Part shown: positions 37,854 through 47,612 of the stretch, in pieces
Layout of the letters: every line of letters begins with the position of its first letter
How positions within the stretch are numbered: position 1 is the first letter of the stretch
NCBI RefSeq assembly: GCF_000316625.1
Contig: NC_019676.1
Span: 4,234,501-4,298,500, forward strand
Reading direction: 5' to 3'
Origin: Nostoc sp. PCC 7107
GTDB lineage: Bacteria; Cyanobacteriota; Cyanobacteriia; Cyanobacteriales; Nostocaceae
DNA length: 64,000 nt
Notes under the pieces: generated by a model
Seen by the model: the letters and a program-made list of their open reading frames with translations, nothing else
What the model was told of the DNA's origin: nothing
Database searches by the model: none
Program-made: the position numbers and the translations under genes

Positions 37854-40403
37854 TTAAACAATATCTAAATAAGAATTAGTGGCGATTTCTGAGAGAATAT
37901 TTAACCAAGTGGGAATCGCAAGTTTCGGTGGTGAATCGCCAGCGGCTAGGTATCTCAGCAATGCTTCTTTTTTGGAAATATTTTGTAGTGTGGGAATAAT
38001 TTGGTCTAAGATACCTTCTATTTCTGAGTTGACTTGTTGATTAACTTCGCTGACATACTGCACCAGATGTAAACTGGCACTAGCAGTAATTTCATCTCGC
38101 AAACGCAAGACTAACATTTGATGATGGCTGGCTCTGGGTGAATTTTGGTTTCTTTCGGGCGACCAATCAAATATTTGACCAATGTTGTGTTTTTCGTCTT
38201 GACGTGCTAACGGAAACATAATTTCAGGGGCAATTTCTTTATCTTTGCTATTAATTTCTGCGAGAATAGCTTCTTTCCATTGATTAGGGTCACAACCTAA
38301 CAGTAATTTATAAAATAAATCTGCTTCTTCACCACCAAATCCCAGTTCGATTTCTTGTTCCATTTCGGGAGTAAGAATTGTTTTGAGATAGTCCCTGGAT
38401 TCGGCTATTTGATTGGATAGTTTACTTAATAAATCTACCACTGCTTGGCGAATGCGATCGCGGGCAAATATTTCGACTTCTTGCACAGTTTTTTCAAAGG
38501 TGGGATAAAAATCATCACTCTTTGTCGGCAAGGTATTATTGACTTTACTTCCTCTGTCGAATAACTTCCCGGCTGCGCCTTTGGTTTCGGCAATGGTAAT
38601 AGCGCCATTGTTGGCTTTGTTAAATAATAAAGTCCACTGGTTCCAGTTGAGAATTTGAAACGTAATTTCGTCTTTTACTACCTCACTAACACCTATTCCT
38701 CGGCGGTCTTTGAGTGGTTCTTTACCTAATTCTTTTTGGAAGTTGCGGTAAGTTTTATCTAAACTATCAATGGCACTCCGCAAGTCAACTAATGTGGGAC
38801 TATCGAGAGTTGGGATACCTTGTTCGTGAATTTCTTCAATAATATTTTTCAGGTTTTCTTGTTGTTGACGCACACTTTCAGCAGCGCGGCGAGTATCTTC
38901 ATATAGTTGCTTGAGTCCGTGCGCCGCAACGTGACTTTGAATTAATTCGCGCAGTTTGGCAATACCGCCATCTTGAGCAAAGTAACCTAGTTTTCTACCA
39001 AGTTGGCTGCGTGCATCAGATTCTAGCAACCTTTCGCTTAAACTTGACCATTTTTGTTGTAATCGTTTTGAGCGTTCAAGGTAATTAGGATAATCTAAGT
39101 TACTTAAAAATTCTGCTGAACCTGCTTTAACACTACTGGAACGTTTAGATAATTCCGCTAGTCCTAGCAGGGGTGATAACAACACAATGCGGTCTTTTTG
39201 AGTGGTGAATGCACTTGCACCATCAATAGTTGTTTGCAGAACTTTGAGTTTTTGGACAACTTTGTCCTCATATAAAGGAGTGTTGGCTGTGCTGTCTTGG
39301 ATGAGTTGGTCGAGTTCTCTTTCGCCGCCTTCACTTTCTAGGGGTAGCTGGTCAAAACGACCGACACCGACAAGAATTAAATCTTTCAGGTCTTGTCCTG
39401 GTCGCTGTTGCTGCATCATGGTGAAAATTTTATTGGCGCGATCGCTCCCTGGCGATTTACCATTGAGCAAGATTAAAATTGTCTGAACTTCCGCCAATTC
39501 TCGCAGCGATAAAAACGTATCTCGCGCGCCGGAATTCGCCGCACCCAACCCCGGAAAATCTAACAAAATAAATTCAGAAGCATCTGTTACATCCCAAATT
39601 TCCCGCGAGATTTTCACTTCAATATCAACTCGCCGAATTAAGGGGAAGCTGTTTTGTAATAACTTTGTGGCTAACTTTTGGGGTGGACTGGGTAAACGGA
39701 TATGCGCTGGCGGTAAGTCTGCAAACCTGAGAGTTTGGATAGCCATTGGTTGTTCTGCCAGCTGTAAACCCTCCCGTGCTGTGGCATGATCAATCTGATA
39801 GCGCCCGCTACACATCGCCTCGCCATAGGAACTATAAGCACGCACAAATAACACCAACTCTCGCAGCAAATAGCGTAACTCTAAATTATTACTCTGATTC
39901 CATGCTTGCTCACACCAAGCCAGAATATCTTTGCCAGAGTTTAACTGCGATAGTTGTATAGGCACAAGTCCCGCTGCTGCTGACCTGCGGCTGGCTTCTG
40001 CTAACATATACCGCAGGCACTCTTTCACCCCTTCATGAGAAAGATACTCAACAGTAAAATTTCCCACTTGGGTAGTAACAAATTCATCTTGTGGGATTAA
40101 GTGAATCGCTGTAACGTTCCCTGTCGTGGGGTTTTCATTGACTGGTAACGCATCTGCATATCCGATTAAGCTACCTAATAATAGAGTTTTGCCACTACTA
40201 AATTCTCCCATCACACCGATTTTCACAGGCGAAGTCGCAAGTTCTACGGTTTTCTCAGCAGTTTCTCGCAAACGTTCCAGACATTCATCCAAACTGGCTG
40301 GAACCCAGTCTTCTTGTTTAGAAGGATACTGTGGTACAGAGTTAATTTTCTGGAGTATAAATTCGCCATACTCTTTAAAATTTGCTAACTTTTCAGATTC
40401 CAT
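37854..40403 (-). CDS. Large dynamin-like GTPase
   Basis: The 849-aa protein has an N-terminal GTPase domain: P-loop GEFSSGKT at 66-73, the NPTTGNVT switch-I region near 91-98, G3 DFPG at 282-285 and a degenerate G4 (GRFDQ, 349-353). Long helical segments follow (AESVRQQQENLKNIIEEIHE; VDLLSKLSNQIAESRDYLKT), as in the stalk of dynamin-superfamily proteins. I see no strongly hydrophobic transmembrane segment, so any membrane contact would be peripheral. A long insertion lies between G1 and G3. It is the first gene of the minus-strand cluster, and the following Hsp70-like gene suggests a GTPase-plus-ATPase machine. Confidence 0.8.
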   Translation of the reverse strand: MESEKLANFKEYGEFILQKINSVPQYPSKQEDWVPASLDECLERLRETAEKTVELATSPVKIGVMGEFSSGKTLLLGSLIGYADALPVNENPTTGNVTAIHLIPQDEFVTTQVGNFTVEYLSHEGVKECLRYMLAEASRRSAAAGLVPIQLSQLNSGKDILAWCEQAWNQSNNLELRYLLRELVLFVRAYSSYGEAMCSGRYQIDHATAREGLQLAEQPMAIQTLRFADLPPAHIRLPSPPQKLATKLLQNSFPLIRRVDIEVKISREIWDVTDASEFILLDFPGLGAANSGARDTFLSLRELAEVQTILILLNGKSPGSDRANKIFTMMQQQRPGQDLKDLILVGVGRFDQLPLESEGGERELDQLIQDSTANTPLYEDKVVQKLKVLQTTIDGASAFTTQKDRIVLLSPLLGLAELSKRSSSVKAGSAEFLSNLDYPNYLERSKRLQQKWSSLSERLLESDARSQLGRKLGYFAQDGGIAKLRELIQSHVAAHGLKQLYEDTRRAAESVRQQQENLKNIIEEIHEQGIPTLDSPTLVDLRSAIDSLDKTYRNFQKELGKEPLKDRRGIGVSEVVKDEITFQILNWNQWTLLFNKANNGAITIAETKGAAGKLFDRGSKVNNTLPTKSDDFYPTFEKTVQEVEIFARDRIRQAVVDLLSKLSNQIAESRDYLKTILTPEMEQEIELGFGGEEADLFYKLLLGCDPNQWKEAILAEINSKDKEIAPEIMFPLARQDEKHNIGQIFDWSPERNQNSPRASHHQMLVLRLRDEITASASLHLVQYVSEVNQQVNSEIEGILDQIIPTLQNISKKEALLRYLAAGDSPPKLAIPTWLNILSEIATNSYLDIV

Positions 40404-41469
40404 ACAATAGTTACCGTTAAAAATAAAATTTATGTGAGTTTTATAACATAAAAGTTGCCAGCAGATGTGATGGTGTTCCGCATTTAAGTGAGGTACATCT
40501 TGCTGGTATCAAAGACTACAATGTCCCTGATGTAATGGTGAACTGTGATATCTATTTATTGGGAATTGGTTAGCATCTGGGTATATCTGTTCTCAAGCAA
40601 ATAGCTATTTATTCTGTACGAAAACTGAATAACAGTCATTTTTAACCAAAATTTAACTTTATTACCCAGAATCTCATAGCGATGAGTATAGATGCACAAA
40701 TCTGCACTGCTGTACAATTATTTTTTGATAATTTTTATGTTTGAAAAACTCTCCTGTGAGCAATGTCTACAGCTTAAAAATTAGGATTTAAGCTAATTTT
40801 TAACATTACCCACCTGAACTTAATATAGCAATCCTAAATGAGTCGTGAAAAACATAGATATGGAAACGAACCGCCAAGAACACCTTCGCGTAGCGTCTCG
40901 TAGAGAAGGACGCAAAGGTAAGAAAGAAGGAAAAGATATAAAAAATTTACAAATGATTTAGGACTGCTATGGCAATCCAGTTGCTGATGTAAAATTTAAT
41001 ATAAAGAATTATGGCAGAAATAAAGCTGTAATTTATCGTTGCTAATCCCATTCCGCAGCTTTTTTTTGGATAAAATCTACCATTTTAAGATGACGGCTAA
41101 ATCTTAAGTCGAAATATTAAAATAACTTAATCAAGTCAAAGTTTACGCTATATCAATACCAATTTTGTAGTATTTTAAAATATTTTAATTTACAAAAAAT
41201 TCAATATTAGTACTTAAAAATTTAAGCATAATTGATTTTGTAGCTGCAAATTTATGTTACATTTCTATTTACGCGAAACATTATTTACCCATTAATCCGA
41301 CCCACTCTTAAGATAGATGTCTTACTACAGTGATAGTATTAAAATCACAATAGTAACTATTTATTTGTTGGTGTAATTTCGCAAGATGAAAAATAAATAG
41401 TTTTTAAAATTTAAGTTAGTTTTTCAGATTTTATATCATATTCTTCTCCTTAGAAGTAGGTAGGTAAAA
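40404..41469. other. Long intergenic region with a MITE-like repeat
   Basis: This 1066-bp gap lies between divergent genes: the dynamin-like cluster to the left, the histidine kinase to the right. It is AT-rich and should hold both promoters. It contains the MITE-like element at 40825-40970. A short open stretch at 40433-40573 lacks a start and is not called. GGTAGGTAAAA just before 41470 may serve as ribosome binding site for the kinase. Confidence 0.5.
40825..40970. mobile_element. MITE-like non-coding element
   Basis: The ends are inverted repeats: ATAGCAATCCTAAATGAG (from 40825) pairs with TGATTTAGGACTGCTAT (to 40970) with few mismatches. The 146-bp body has no gene and holds an internal palindromic stretch (CTTCGCGTAGCGTCTCGTAG). 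The TA-rich edges and small size fit a non-autonomous element. No matching transposase end was seen in the window. Confidence 0.65.
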
Positions 41470-43284
41470 GTGTTCTCTGAAAGGGTGCAAAACTTAAATC
41501 ATAAAATTGATAAAAGCACAAAAATAGTGCAGAAACGCAGTAAAAAAAATCCAAGCGATCGCAAGTTAATAAACATAGCATTAGCAGATGCTAATCACGA
41601 ACTAGAAACAAAAGTTGATTCCCAGGTAGCAACAGAATCAAACTCATTTCCGAAAACTTCTCAAATGCAAGCAATTTGGCAGATGCTTGCAGATATATAC
41701 TTTCGGATTGATCCCCAAGGTATTATTTTAGAATATCAATCAAGCAAAACATATAATTTAATTAACCCATCAAGCATAGTTCCTGGTAAGCAATTACTAG
41801 AGTGTTTACCAAAATCTCTTGTCATCCGCTTTCATCAAGCAATCAATCAAGTTTTGCAAACTCAAGCTGTAGTCAGTTTTACATATAGTTTAGATTTAGG
41901 AGAAAGTAAGGCACATTTTGAAGCCCGATTATTACCCTCAGAATCACAAGAAATTATCGTACTTGTGCGTGATATCACCCAAACAGTACAAGCAGCTTTT
42001 ATTGAGTGTGGTGATAATTTTCGGACTATTGTTGAAAATGCCAACAATATTATTTTTTCGCTCACCCCTGATGGTTGCTTTTCTTATGTATCTTCCAACT
42101 GGACTGAGATTTTAGGCCATGAAGTAGCAGAAGTTGAAGGTCAGCCTTTTGCGGGCTTTGTACATCCAGAACATTTATCAACTTGTGTAGATTATTTCAC
42201 CACAGTTTTCACCACAGGTCAACAGCAAGACGCAATTGAATATCGTGTGAAACATAAAAATGGTAATTGGCAATGGCATAGTTGCTACTTATCAGCCATC
42301 AAAGATGCCACTGGTAATATTATTTACTTTGTTGGTATTTGCCACGATATTACAGTTCGCAAACAAGAAGAACTACGGCGACAGCGTACAGAAAAAGCTT
42401 TAAGAAAATCAGAAGCCAAGTTTCGCGCTAAAACTCAACAACTAGAAGAAGCGCTGCGACAATTGCAACAAACTCAGGCTCAACTGATTCAGTCAGAAAA
42501 AATGTCCAGTTTGGGACAATTGGTAGCAGGTATTGCTCACGAAATCAATAACCCTGTAAATTTCATTTATGGCAATGTGAAATATGCCAACGATTATGTC
42601 CAAGATTTATTACATTTAATTGAACTTTATCAGCAATACTTTTACCCGCCAGCACCAGAAATTCACCAGCAAATTTATGCAGTTGATTTAGATTTTATCC
42701 GCCAAGATTTGCCTAAAGTCTTAGATTCAATGAATAGTGGAGCAGAACGCATTCGTCAGATTGTTTTGTCTTTACGCAATTTCTCACGGGTTGATGAAGA
42801 GGGCATGAAACTAGCGAATATCCACGAAGGTATAGATAATGCGCTGCTACTATTGCAAAATCGCCTGAAATTTCAACCACAATCTCCAGAAATTGAGGTG
42901 ATTAAAGAGTATGGTGATTTACCACAGGTGATGTGCAATCCTGGACAGATAAATCAGGTATTTATGAGCTTGTTAACAAATGCCATTGATGCTCTAGAAG
43001 AAGTCACCATTTCCAATCCACAAATTCAGATTCGCACCTACTTGCAAGTAGACGATCGCATCACTATTAGTATTACTGACAACGGGCCAGGAATCAATGA
43101 AAAAATCCGCGATCGCATCTTTGACCCCTTCTTTACCACTAAAGCTGTAGGTAAAGGTACAGGTATGGGATTATCAATTAGCTATCAAATTATCGTTAAA
43201 AAGCACCGTGGGGAATTACATTGTATTTCCACAATAGGAGCAGGAACTGAGTTTTTAATTAGCATACCCACACTAGTAGAATAA
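41470..43284 (+). CDS. PAS-domain sensor histidine kinase
   Basis: The 604-aa protein has no transmembrane segment. It contains a PAS-like domain (~70-170), a second PAS/PAC domain ([20 protein letters not shown] to [15 protein letters not shown]), a coiled coil ([20 protein letters not shown]), a HisKA dimerisation domain with the phosphoacceptor in [14 protein letters not shown], and an HATPase domain: N box [17 protein letters not shown]1 DNGPGI, G2 GKGTGMGLS. It would sense a cytoplasmic signal and phosphorylate an unlinked response regulator. The start is GTG at 41470. No regulator gene is adjacent. Confidence 0.93.
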   Translation: MFSERVQNLNHKIDKSTKIVQKRSKKNPSDRKLINIALADANHELETKVDSQVATESNSFPKTSQMQAIWQMLADIYFRIDPQGIILEYQSSKTYNLINPSSIVPGKQLLECLPKSLVIRFHQAINQVLQTQAVVSFTYSLDLGESKAHFEARLLPSESQEIIVLVRDITQTVQAAFIECGDNFRTIVENANNIIFSLTPDGCFSYVSSNWTEILGHEVAEVEGQPFAGFVHPEHLSTCVDYFTTVFTTGQQQDAIEYRVKHKNGNWQWHSCYLSAIKDATGNIIYFVGICHDITVRKQEELRRQRTEKALRKSEAKFRAKTQQLEEALRQLQQTQAQLIQSEKMSSLGQLVAGIAHEINNPVNFIYGNVKYANDYVQDLLHLIELYQQYFYPPAPEIHQQIYAVDLDFIRQDLPKVLDSMNSGAERIRQIVLSLRNFSRVDEEGMKLANIHEGIDNALLLLQNRLKFQPQSPEIEVIKEYGDLPQVMCNPGQINQVFMSLLTNAIDALEEVTISNPQIQIRTYLQVDDRITISITDNGPGINEKIRDRIFDPFFTTKAVGKGTGMGLSISYQIIVKKHRGELHCISTIGAGTEFLISIPTLVE

Positions 43285-43346
43285 GGCAAAAGGAATAATA
43301 TTTAGTTGATTAAGCTTTTACCTATTTTAAGATTGTAGCTTTACGC

Positions 43347-43772
43347 TTATTGTTGTGCTTGGGCGATCGTCAAAGTCAAACTAACTTCCTGACCATAGGC
43401 AACCTCAAGTTGATAACCATCAGGATCACGGATAAAAGCCCAGTAACCAACGGGAGAACCCCAATCATGCGGGCCTTCTTGCAATAAACCTTCTGATTTC
43501 GCCTCATTACAAAGATAATCTACTTCCTCACGGCTTTGACAGGCTACACCAAGATGAAACCCAGATGAAGGTTGACATTGTGATTGATCTAATTGCAGTA
43601 ACACAATCACAAATGGTCGAGTTAAATCGCTAATCCAAGCAACTTCAAATTGATTAGTTTCATCGGTGCGACGATGTACCACTTTCATTCCAGCATACTT
43701 CTGATAAAAAGCGATGCTTTTATCGATGTCGGTGACTCCCAGCGCAATATGAGTAAAGCCAATATCTGCCAT
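43347..43772 (-). CDS. VOC-family (glyoxalase/dioxygenase-like) protein
   Basis: This 141-aa single-domain vicinal-oxygen-chelate protein has a first module GFTHIALGVTDIDKSIAFYQ containing a metal-type His, a middle strand GFHLGVACQS with a second His, and a final module FIRDPDGYQLEVAYG whose Glu would complete the metal site. The fold serves glyoxalases, dioxygenases and resistance proteins; the reaction here is unknown. gloB lies 1.3 kb further on the same strand, but the intervening peptidase gene makes a shared pathway uncertain. Confidence 0.85.
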   Translation of the reverse strand: MADIGFTHIALGVTDIDKSIAFYQKYAGMKVVHRRTDETNQFEVAWISDLTRPFVIVLLQLDQSQCQPSSGFHLGVACQSREEVDYLCNEAKSEGLLQEGPHDWGSPVGYWAFIRDPDGYQLEVAYGQEVSLTLTIAQAQQ

Positions 43773-43890
43773 TATTTGTTTCCTGAACGCATCAAAAATA
43801 TAACTTTGGGGCTAACTTATCAATTCTCTCTGTGCTTCTGCGACTCTGCGTGAACCTGAAACATTTTTCAATGCAAAGGTAAACAGAGTT

Positions 43891-44988
43891 TTAAATAACT
43901 TCTGTAGGAAAGCAAACCTCGATCGCTTTTTCGACTAAATCAAGACCTCTACACACCACCATATTCCGCCAAGTCATATCTGCTGGTGCAAACACTTCTG
44001 CCAATCTTTGGCGCGTCCATTTTTTAGAAGGGTGTTCTGGCAAAGAATAGAAATGGGCGCGATTTTCTGCCCGTAAGGCTTCTACTACTTGAATAACTGG
44101 GTAAGTACCAAACTCAGCCGTGAGAAACTTGTAATTACATTGGGGAAACATCGCCTGACACCAAGTTCCTAAACCCCCACGAAATTTATACATCTTCCCG
44201 TCTGGTTGATAAGGTTCGACGACATCAGCACCAAACTTTTCGATTAACCATTGGGCTGATGCTGAATCTGAAAGGTCATTAATAAACAGTTTATAAGTCG
44301 CTTTTTTACCTAAACCAGTGTGTAAATCAATATGCAGAACATTTTTGGCATTACCAATCCATCGAGGAAGATGAGCCGCTAATATTTGATATGTTTTTGA
44401 TGGTCTGTTTCCACCAAAAAATAGCCCTTGAGGAAAGTCGTATTGACCTACAGGTAAGGTATTGATTAAAGAATTAATGCCGTGACGGAAAATAGTAGCG
44501 ATCGCTTTCATCAAAAACGGTTCAAAAGGCGATGGCGGTGAAGTAGGGTTAAAGAACGTATCCAAGTCCCCGTACTTTTCAGGACTACCTGTATATTCCT
44601 CATGGGGTAGTAGGAAATTACGGTTAAGATCAATATTTTCCTCATTCCCACGCCTTCCCCAGGCAAAACCATAGGGATTTAAAGCGTGTAACAACACCAA
44701 AGCTGTTCTTGGGCTGGGACTCCAACCAATCAAACGTTCTTCTAACAACGCACATTGAACAGCAGAACCAAAAAAACCCTCAACCCCATGCAAGCCACTA
44801 GAAACAACCAAAATTTGCTCAGGTTGGGAGGTTCCTAATATTGCCACATCAATAGTTAAATCCTCTTCATCGGGGCCTGTTTGGTCAATAGAATATGTTT
44901 CTAATTGGCAACCCAATGCTTGTGCTGCTGCACAGAAACGGTATCTTGCAGTAGCGTAGTTTGGACTGAAGCCAGAAGCGTAAGACAT
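43891..44988 (-). CDS. DUF2817 / M14-like metallopeptidase
   Basis: The protein belongs to the carboxypeptidase-like DUF2817 family. The zinc site can be traced as SSGLHGVEGFFGSAVQ (His and Glu), with LHALNPYGFAWGRRGNEENIDLNRNF as the following substrate-binding Arg/Asn region and HIDLHTGLGKKATYKL carrying the third metal-binding His. There is no signal peptide, so it is probably cytoplasmic. The natural substrate is unknown. It is followed on the same strand by the VOC gene and preceded by gloB, with short gaps. Confidence 0.88.
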   Translation of the reverse strand: MSYASGFSPNYATARYRFCAAAQALGCQLETYSIDQTGPDEEDLTIDVAILGTSQPEQILVVSSGLHGVEGFFGSAVQCALLEERLIGWSPSPRTALVLLHALNPYGFAWGRRGNEENIDLNRNFLLPHEEYTGSPEKYGDLDTFFNPTSPPSPFEPFLMKAIATIFRHGINSLINTLPVGQYDFPQGLFFGGNRPSKTYQILAAHLPRWIGNAKNVLHIDLHTGLGKKATYKLFINDLSDSASAQWLIEKFGADVVEPYQPDGKMYKFRGGLGTWCQAMFPQCNYKFLTAEFGTYPVIQVVEALRAENRAHFYSLPEHPSKKWTRQRLAEVFAPADMTWRNMVVCRGLDLVEKAIEVCFPTEVI

Positions 44989-45032
44989 GGGAAATAGGGG
45001 CAGCGAGGTGAATAACTAATGATCAATGGTCA

Positions 45033-45806
45033 TTAAAACCTGTCTTTCATTCCCCGAATGCGGGCGAATGTTTGCACTGCATCATTACTGTTGGCGGCTA
45101 ATTGTAGGGATGGTTGTTCCCAACGCAAAAATGGATTGGTACGCTTTTCCACTCCCAATAAAGAAGGGACGGTGGCTTTTCCCTGAGTGCGAAAAGTCTT
45201 GACTTCTGCATAGCGCTGTTGTAAGTCAGTATTCTCACCATCAACAGTGAGGGCAAATTGTAAATTCTTTAAGGTATATTCGTGGGCGCACCAGACATGG
45301 GTATTATCTGGCAGGGAACGAAGTTTTTCTAAAGATGACACCATTTGTGTAGGTGTACCTTCAAATAAGCGACCACAACCACCTGCGAATAAAGTATCGC
45401 CACAAAATAATTCTCCTGGTTCGTCTGCTGTGTGGGGTGGGAAGTAGTAAGCAATATGGGCGCGGGTATGGCCGGGAACGAAGATGACCTCAGCCGGGCG
45501 ATCGCCAAAAGAAATGCGATCGCCTTGTTGCAGAAACACCTGCTGTCCGGGAATTCTCCCTTTATCTTCAGCACCACCATACACAGTCAGTTTAGGAAAG
45601 CGTTGCATTAACTGCTGATTACCACCTACATGGTCATGATGATGGTGAGTGTTGAAAATCGCTACTAACACGGCATTGAGTTCTGCAAGTTTGCTGAACA
45701 CTGGGTCTGCTTCTGCTGGATCGACAACGGCGGCAATATTTTGTTGCGTATTGTGTAGTAAGAATATGTAGTTATCTGAGAGTGCCTCAAGACGGAGTAC
45801 CCGCAT
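45033..45806 (-). CDS. gloB: Hydroxyacylglutathione hydrolase (glyoxalase II)
   Basis: This metallo-beta-lactamase-fold enzyme hydrolyses S-lactoylglutathione in methylglyoxal detoxification. The metal-binding motif [16 protein letters not shown] is complete, and [32 protein letters not shown] and [14 protein letters not shown] supply the remaining ligands and the glutathione-binding region. The 257-aa length is standard. It lies 44 bp upstream of the DUF2817 gene on the same strand. Confidence 0.96.
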   Translation of the reverse strand: MRVLRLEALSDNYIFLLHNTQQNIAAVVDPAEADPVFSKLAELNAVLVAIFNTHHHHDHVGGNQQLMQRFPKLTVYGGAEDKGRIPGQQVFLQQGDRISFGDRPAEVIFVPGHTRAHIAYYFPPHTADEPGELFCGDTLFAGGCGRLFEGTPTQMVSSLEKLRSLPDNTHVWCAHEYTLKNLQFALTVDGENTDLQQRYAEVKTFRTQGKATVPSLLGVEKRTNPFLRWEQPSLQLAANSNDAVQTFARIRGMKDRF

Positions 45807-46174
45807 TTCCCCTTAACTCCCTTATATTAATGAATTCTTGGTATTTTTGAGATACCGTAAACTTTTGGTTTTATTTATTCTAGCGGGTAAACTGCATCAA
45901 GCATGTTAATCTACAACCGTGTTAATACTGAAAGCAACATAAAAATTCATCAAAAACAGTTATTTTTATCAGTAAAAATCCTCTGGGAGTATATATAAAT
46001 CCGCAGTTAGATTTATTGTGTTCTTTTTAGTTCTAAAAATAGCTAAAAAAACTGTTACAACGGGTGTAAATATTTGCTGGTAGCTACCAAAACTTATCTT
46101 GAGCTTGGGTGCATTTATCTATAACTTTAGTAAGCAAATATTACTGTGATTTGTTACATTCTTCAGGAGAGATA
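45807..46174. other. Divergent intergenic region
   Basis: This 368-bp AT-rich region separates gloB and the small plus-strand gene and should hold promoters for both. I see no gene or strong repeat. A Shine-Dalgarno-like AGGAGA lies seven bases before the ATG at 46175. Confidence 0.4.
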
Positions 46175-46402
46175 ATGAGCGATCGCCCGTCTATCTACAT
46201 CAGTGTTGATAGTCAATCAGAAATTGCTATTAAAAAAATAGTAGATAAAATAATTTCATCAGGAAAGCTGAGTCGTCAAGACCATGCGTTACTACTTTCT
46301 CAAGTATTTGCTGATGATCTCATCAACGATAGAGTTCGTCGCCAGCTTAACCGCATCCTCGATCAGATTCAAACCGGGCAGTTAAAATTAATCGACTGGT
46401 AA
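46175..46402 (+). CDS. Small conserved-looking hypothetical protein (75 aa)
   Basis: The protein reads MSDRPSIYISVDSQSEIAIK, then a helical part (SGKLSRQDHALLLSQVFADD) and RVRRQLNRILDQIQTGQLKL. It resembles small cyanobacterial proteins ending in an RRQ-N-RI-D-x-I-Q-x-G motif, but I cannot name the family with certainty. The frame is open upstream to 46109; I choose the ATG at 46175 because AGGAGA precedes it at correct spacing. There is no signal or membrane segment. The function is unknown. Confidence 0.7.
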   Translation: MSDRPSIYISVDSQSEIAIKKIVDKIISSGKLSRQDHALLLSQVFADDLINDRVRRQLNRILDQIQTGQLKLIDW

Positions 46403-46746
46403 GGCGTGATTTCCTATTTAATTTATCATCAATAGTATCACTCATTCCTATCTTGTGTATTATGATGATCTAGATAGCAAGATTCATCATCTATAAGCGT
46501 ATCTATGTTTTTTCAAAAAAATAGAACCTCTACAATAACATCAAGTACACCCATATAATATTGCCCAAACATCTATCTGGCATAATCTATATAATTCATG
46601 TCAAAGAAGCATTTTATAGATATTCAAAAATATGAATAAAAGTTTAACTTGACAATATTTTGTAAATTTCAACCAATCTTCAAGGCTTTTGATCGCCGCG
46701 AACAGCCGATTAACAATGTTTATGAATATATACTAATAATTATTTT
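46403..46746. other. Intergenic region before the glycosyltransferase cluster
   Basis: This 344-bp AT-rich region probably contains the promoter of the polysaccharide cluster. No gene and no distinct repeat is visible. There is no convincing Shine-Dalgarno sequence before the ATG at 46747. Confidence 0.4.
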
Positions 46747-47586
46747 ATGAAAGAAACTAGAGGATTTATTACCATCTTAACTGGATTGTATTCTTTTCAA
46801 GACTGCATTCATTTTTTAGCAGCAATCCGCAAATTTCATCACGAACCAATAATTGTTTTAATTGATCAGGTTCCGCCAATTTTATATCCTTTTTTAAAAG
46901 CATTTAAAAATGTGATTCTCAAGCCAGCACCAAAGCAGGAAAATCCAGTATTAGCTTCAAGACTGGCTAAAGTCTCTTTATATAATGCGTCAGAATTTGA
47001 TAAAACAATTTTTTTAGATTCAGATATTTGCTTATTAACCAATATTAATGATGTCTTTGAATCTTTAGATGAATTTGACTTATTGTTAACTGAAGATGTC
47101 CAACCAGATATATCAAAAGCTACTAATTTACTGCGTGGTAGTCAACAAGAAAACTTAGATAAAGTTTTACAAACGCTTCAATCTGTAGGCTTCCCACTCC
47201 AAGAAAACGATATTCAATATAATAGCGGTTTAATTGCCTTTCGGAAAACTGAAGAAACCAAGAAATTATTTAGTGAATTTCAAAGATATTTTGAAATTAT
47301 CACTGAACATCAAGATAAATTATTATTACGAGATCAAGGAGCTTTTGCTACTGCGATCGCCACAGTTAAACCTAAAATGAAAGTCTTACCACCTACGTAT
47401 AATTTTTTGAGTAAGTGGAAAGATACTTACAAAATTGATCAAGAAATTAAAGTATTACACTGTACCTATCCTTACCGACCTCAGTATGCTAAAAATATTA
47501 CTCGTTCCTTGTACACGAGAATATTTGATAAACTCGCTCATTTCTTTTTGCCTGATCAAGTAACAAATCCCTGGCGACAGAAATAA
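46747..47586 (+). CDS. Glycosyltransferase, GT8-like
   Basis: The 279-aa protein has the GT-A pattern of GT8/glycogenin-like enzymes. The DxD motif is in FDKTIFLDSDICLLTNI, followed by an acceptor-region NSGLIAFRKTE and late HCTYPYRP, where the His can complete the metal site. It would transfer a sugar from a nucleotide donor; sugar and acceptor are unknown. It is the first gene of a plus-strand run of seven and is 26 bp upstream of the next glycosyltransferase. Confidence 0.82.
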   Translation: MKETRGFITILTGLYSFQDCIHFLAAIRKFHHEPIIVLIDQVPPILYPFLKAFKNVILKPAPKQENPVLASRLAKVSLYNASEFDKTIFLDSDICLLTNINDVFESLDEFDLLLTEDVQPDISKATNLLRGSQQENLDKVLQTLQSVGFPLQENDIQYNSGLIAFRKTEETKKLFSEFQRYFEIITEHQDKLLLRDQGAFATAIATVKPKMKVLPPTYNFLSKWKDTYKIDQEIKVLHCTYPYRPQYAKNITRSLYTRIFDKLAHFFLPDQVTNPWRQK

Positions 47587-47612
47587 TTTATCTTCAAGGA
47601 ATATGATTAATA

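Noticed and set aside
40433-40573. Open 46-codon plus-strand stretch reading like a protein fragment (GVPHLSEVHLAGIKDYNVPD)
   Set aside because: It has no start or recognised motif and is short. It may be a gene remnant, but there is too little to support a call.
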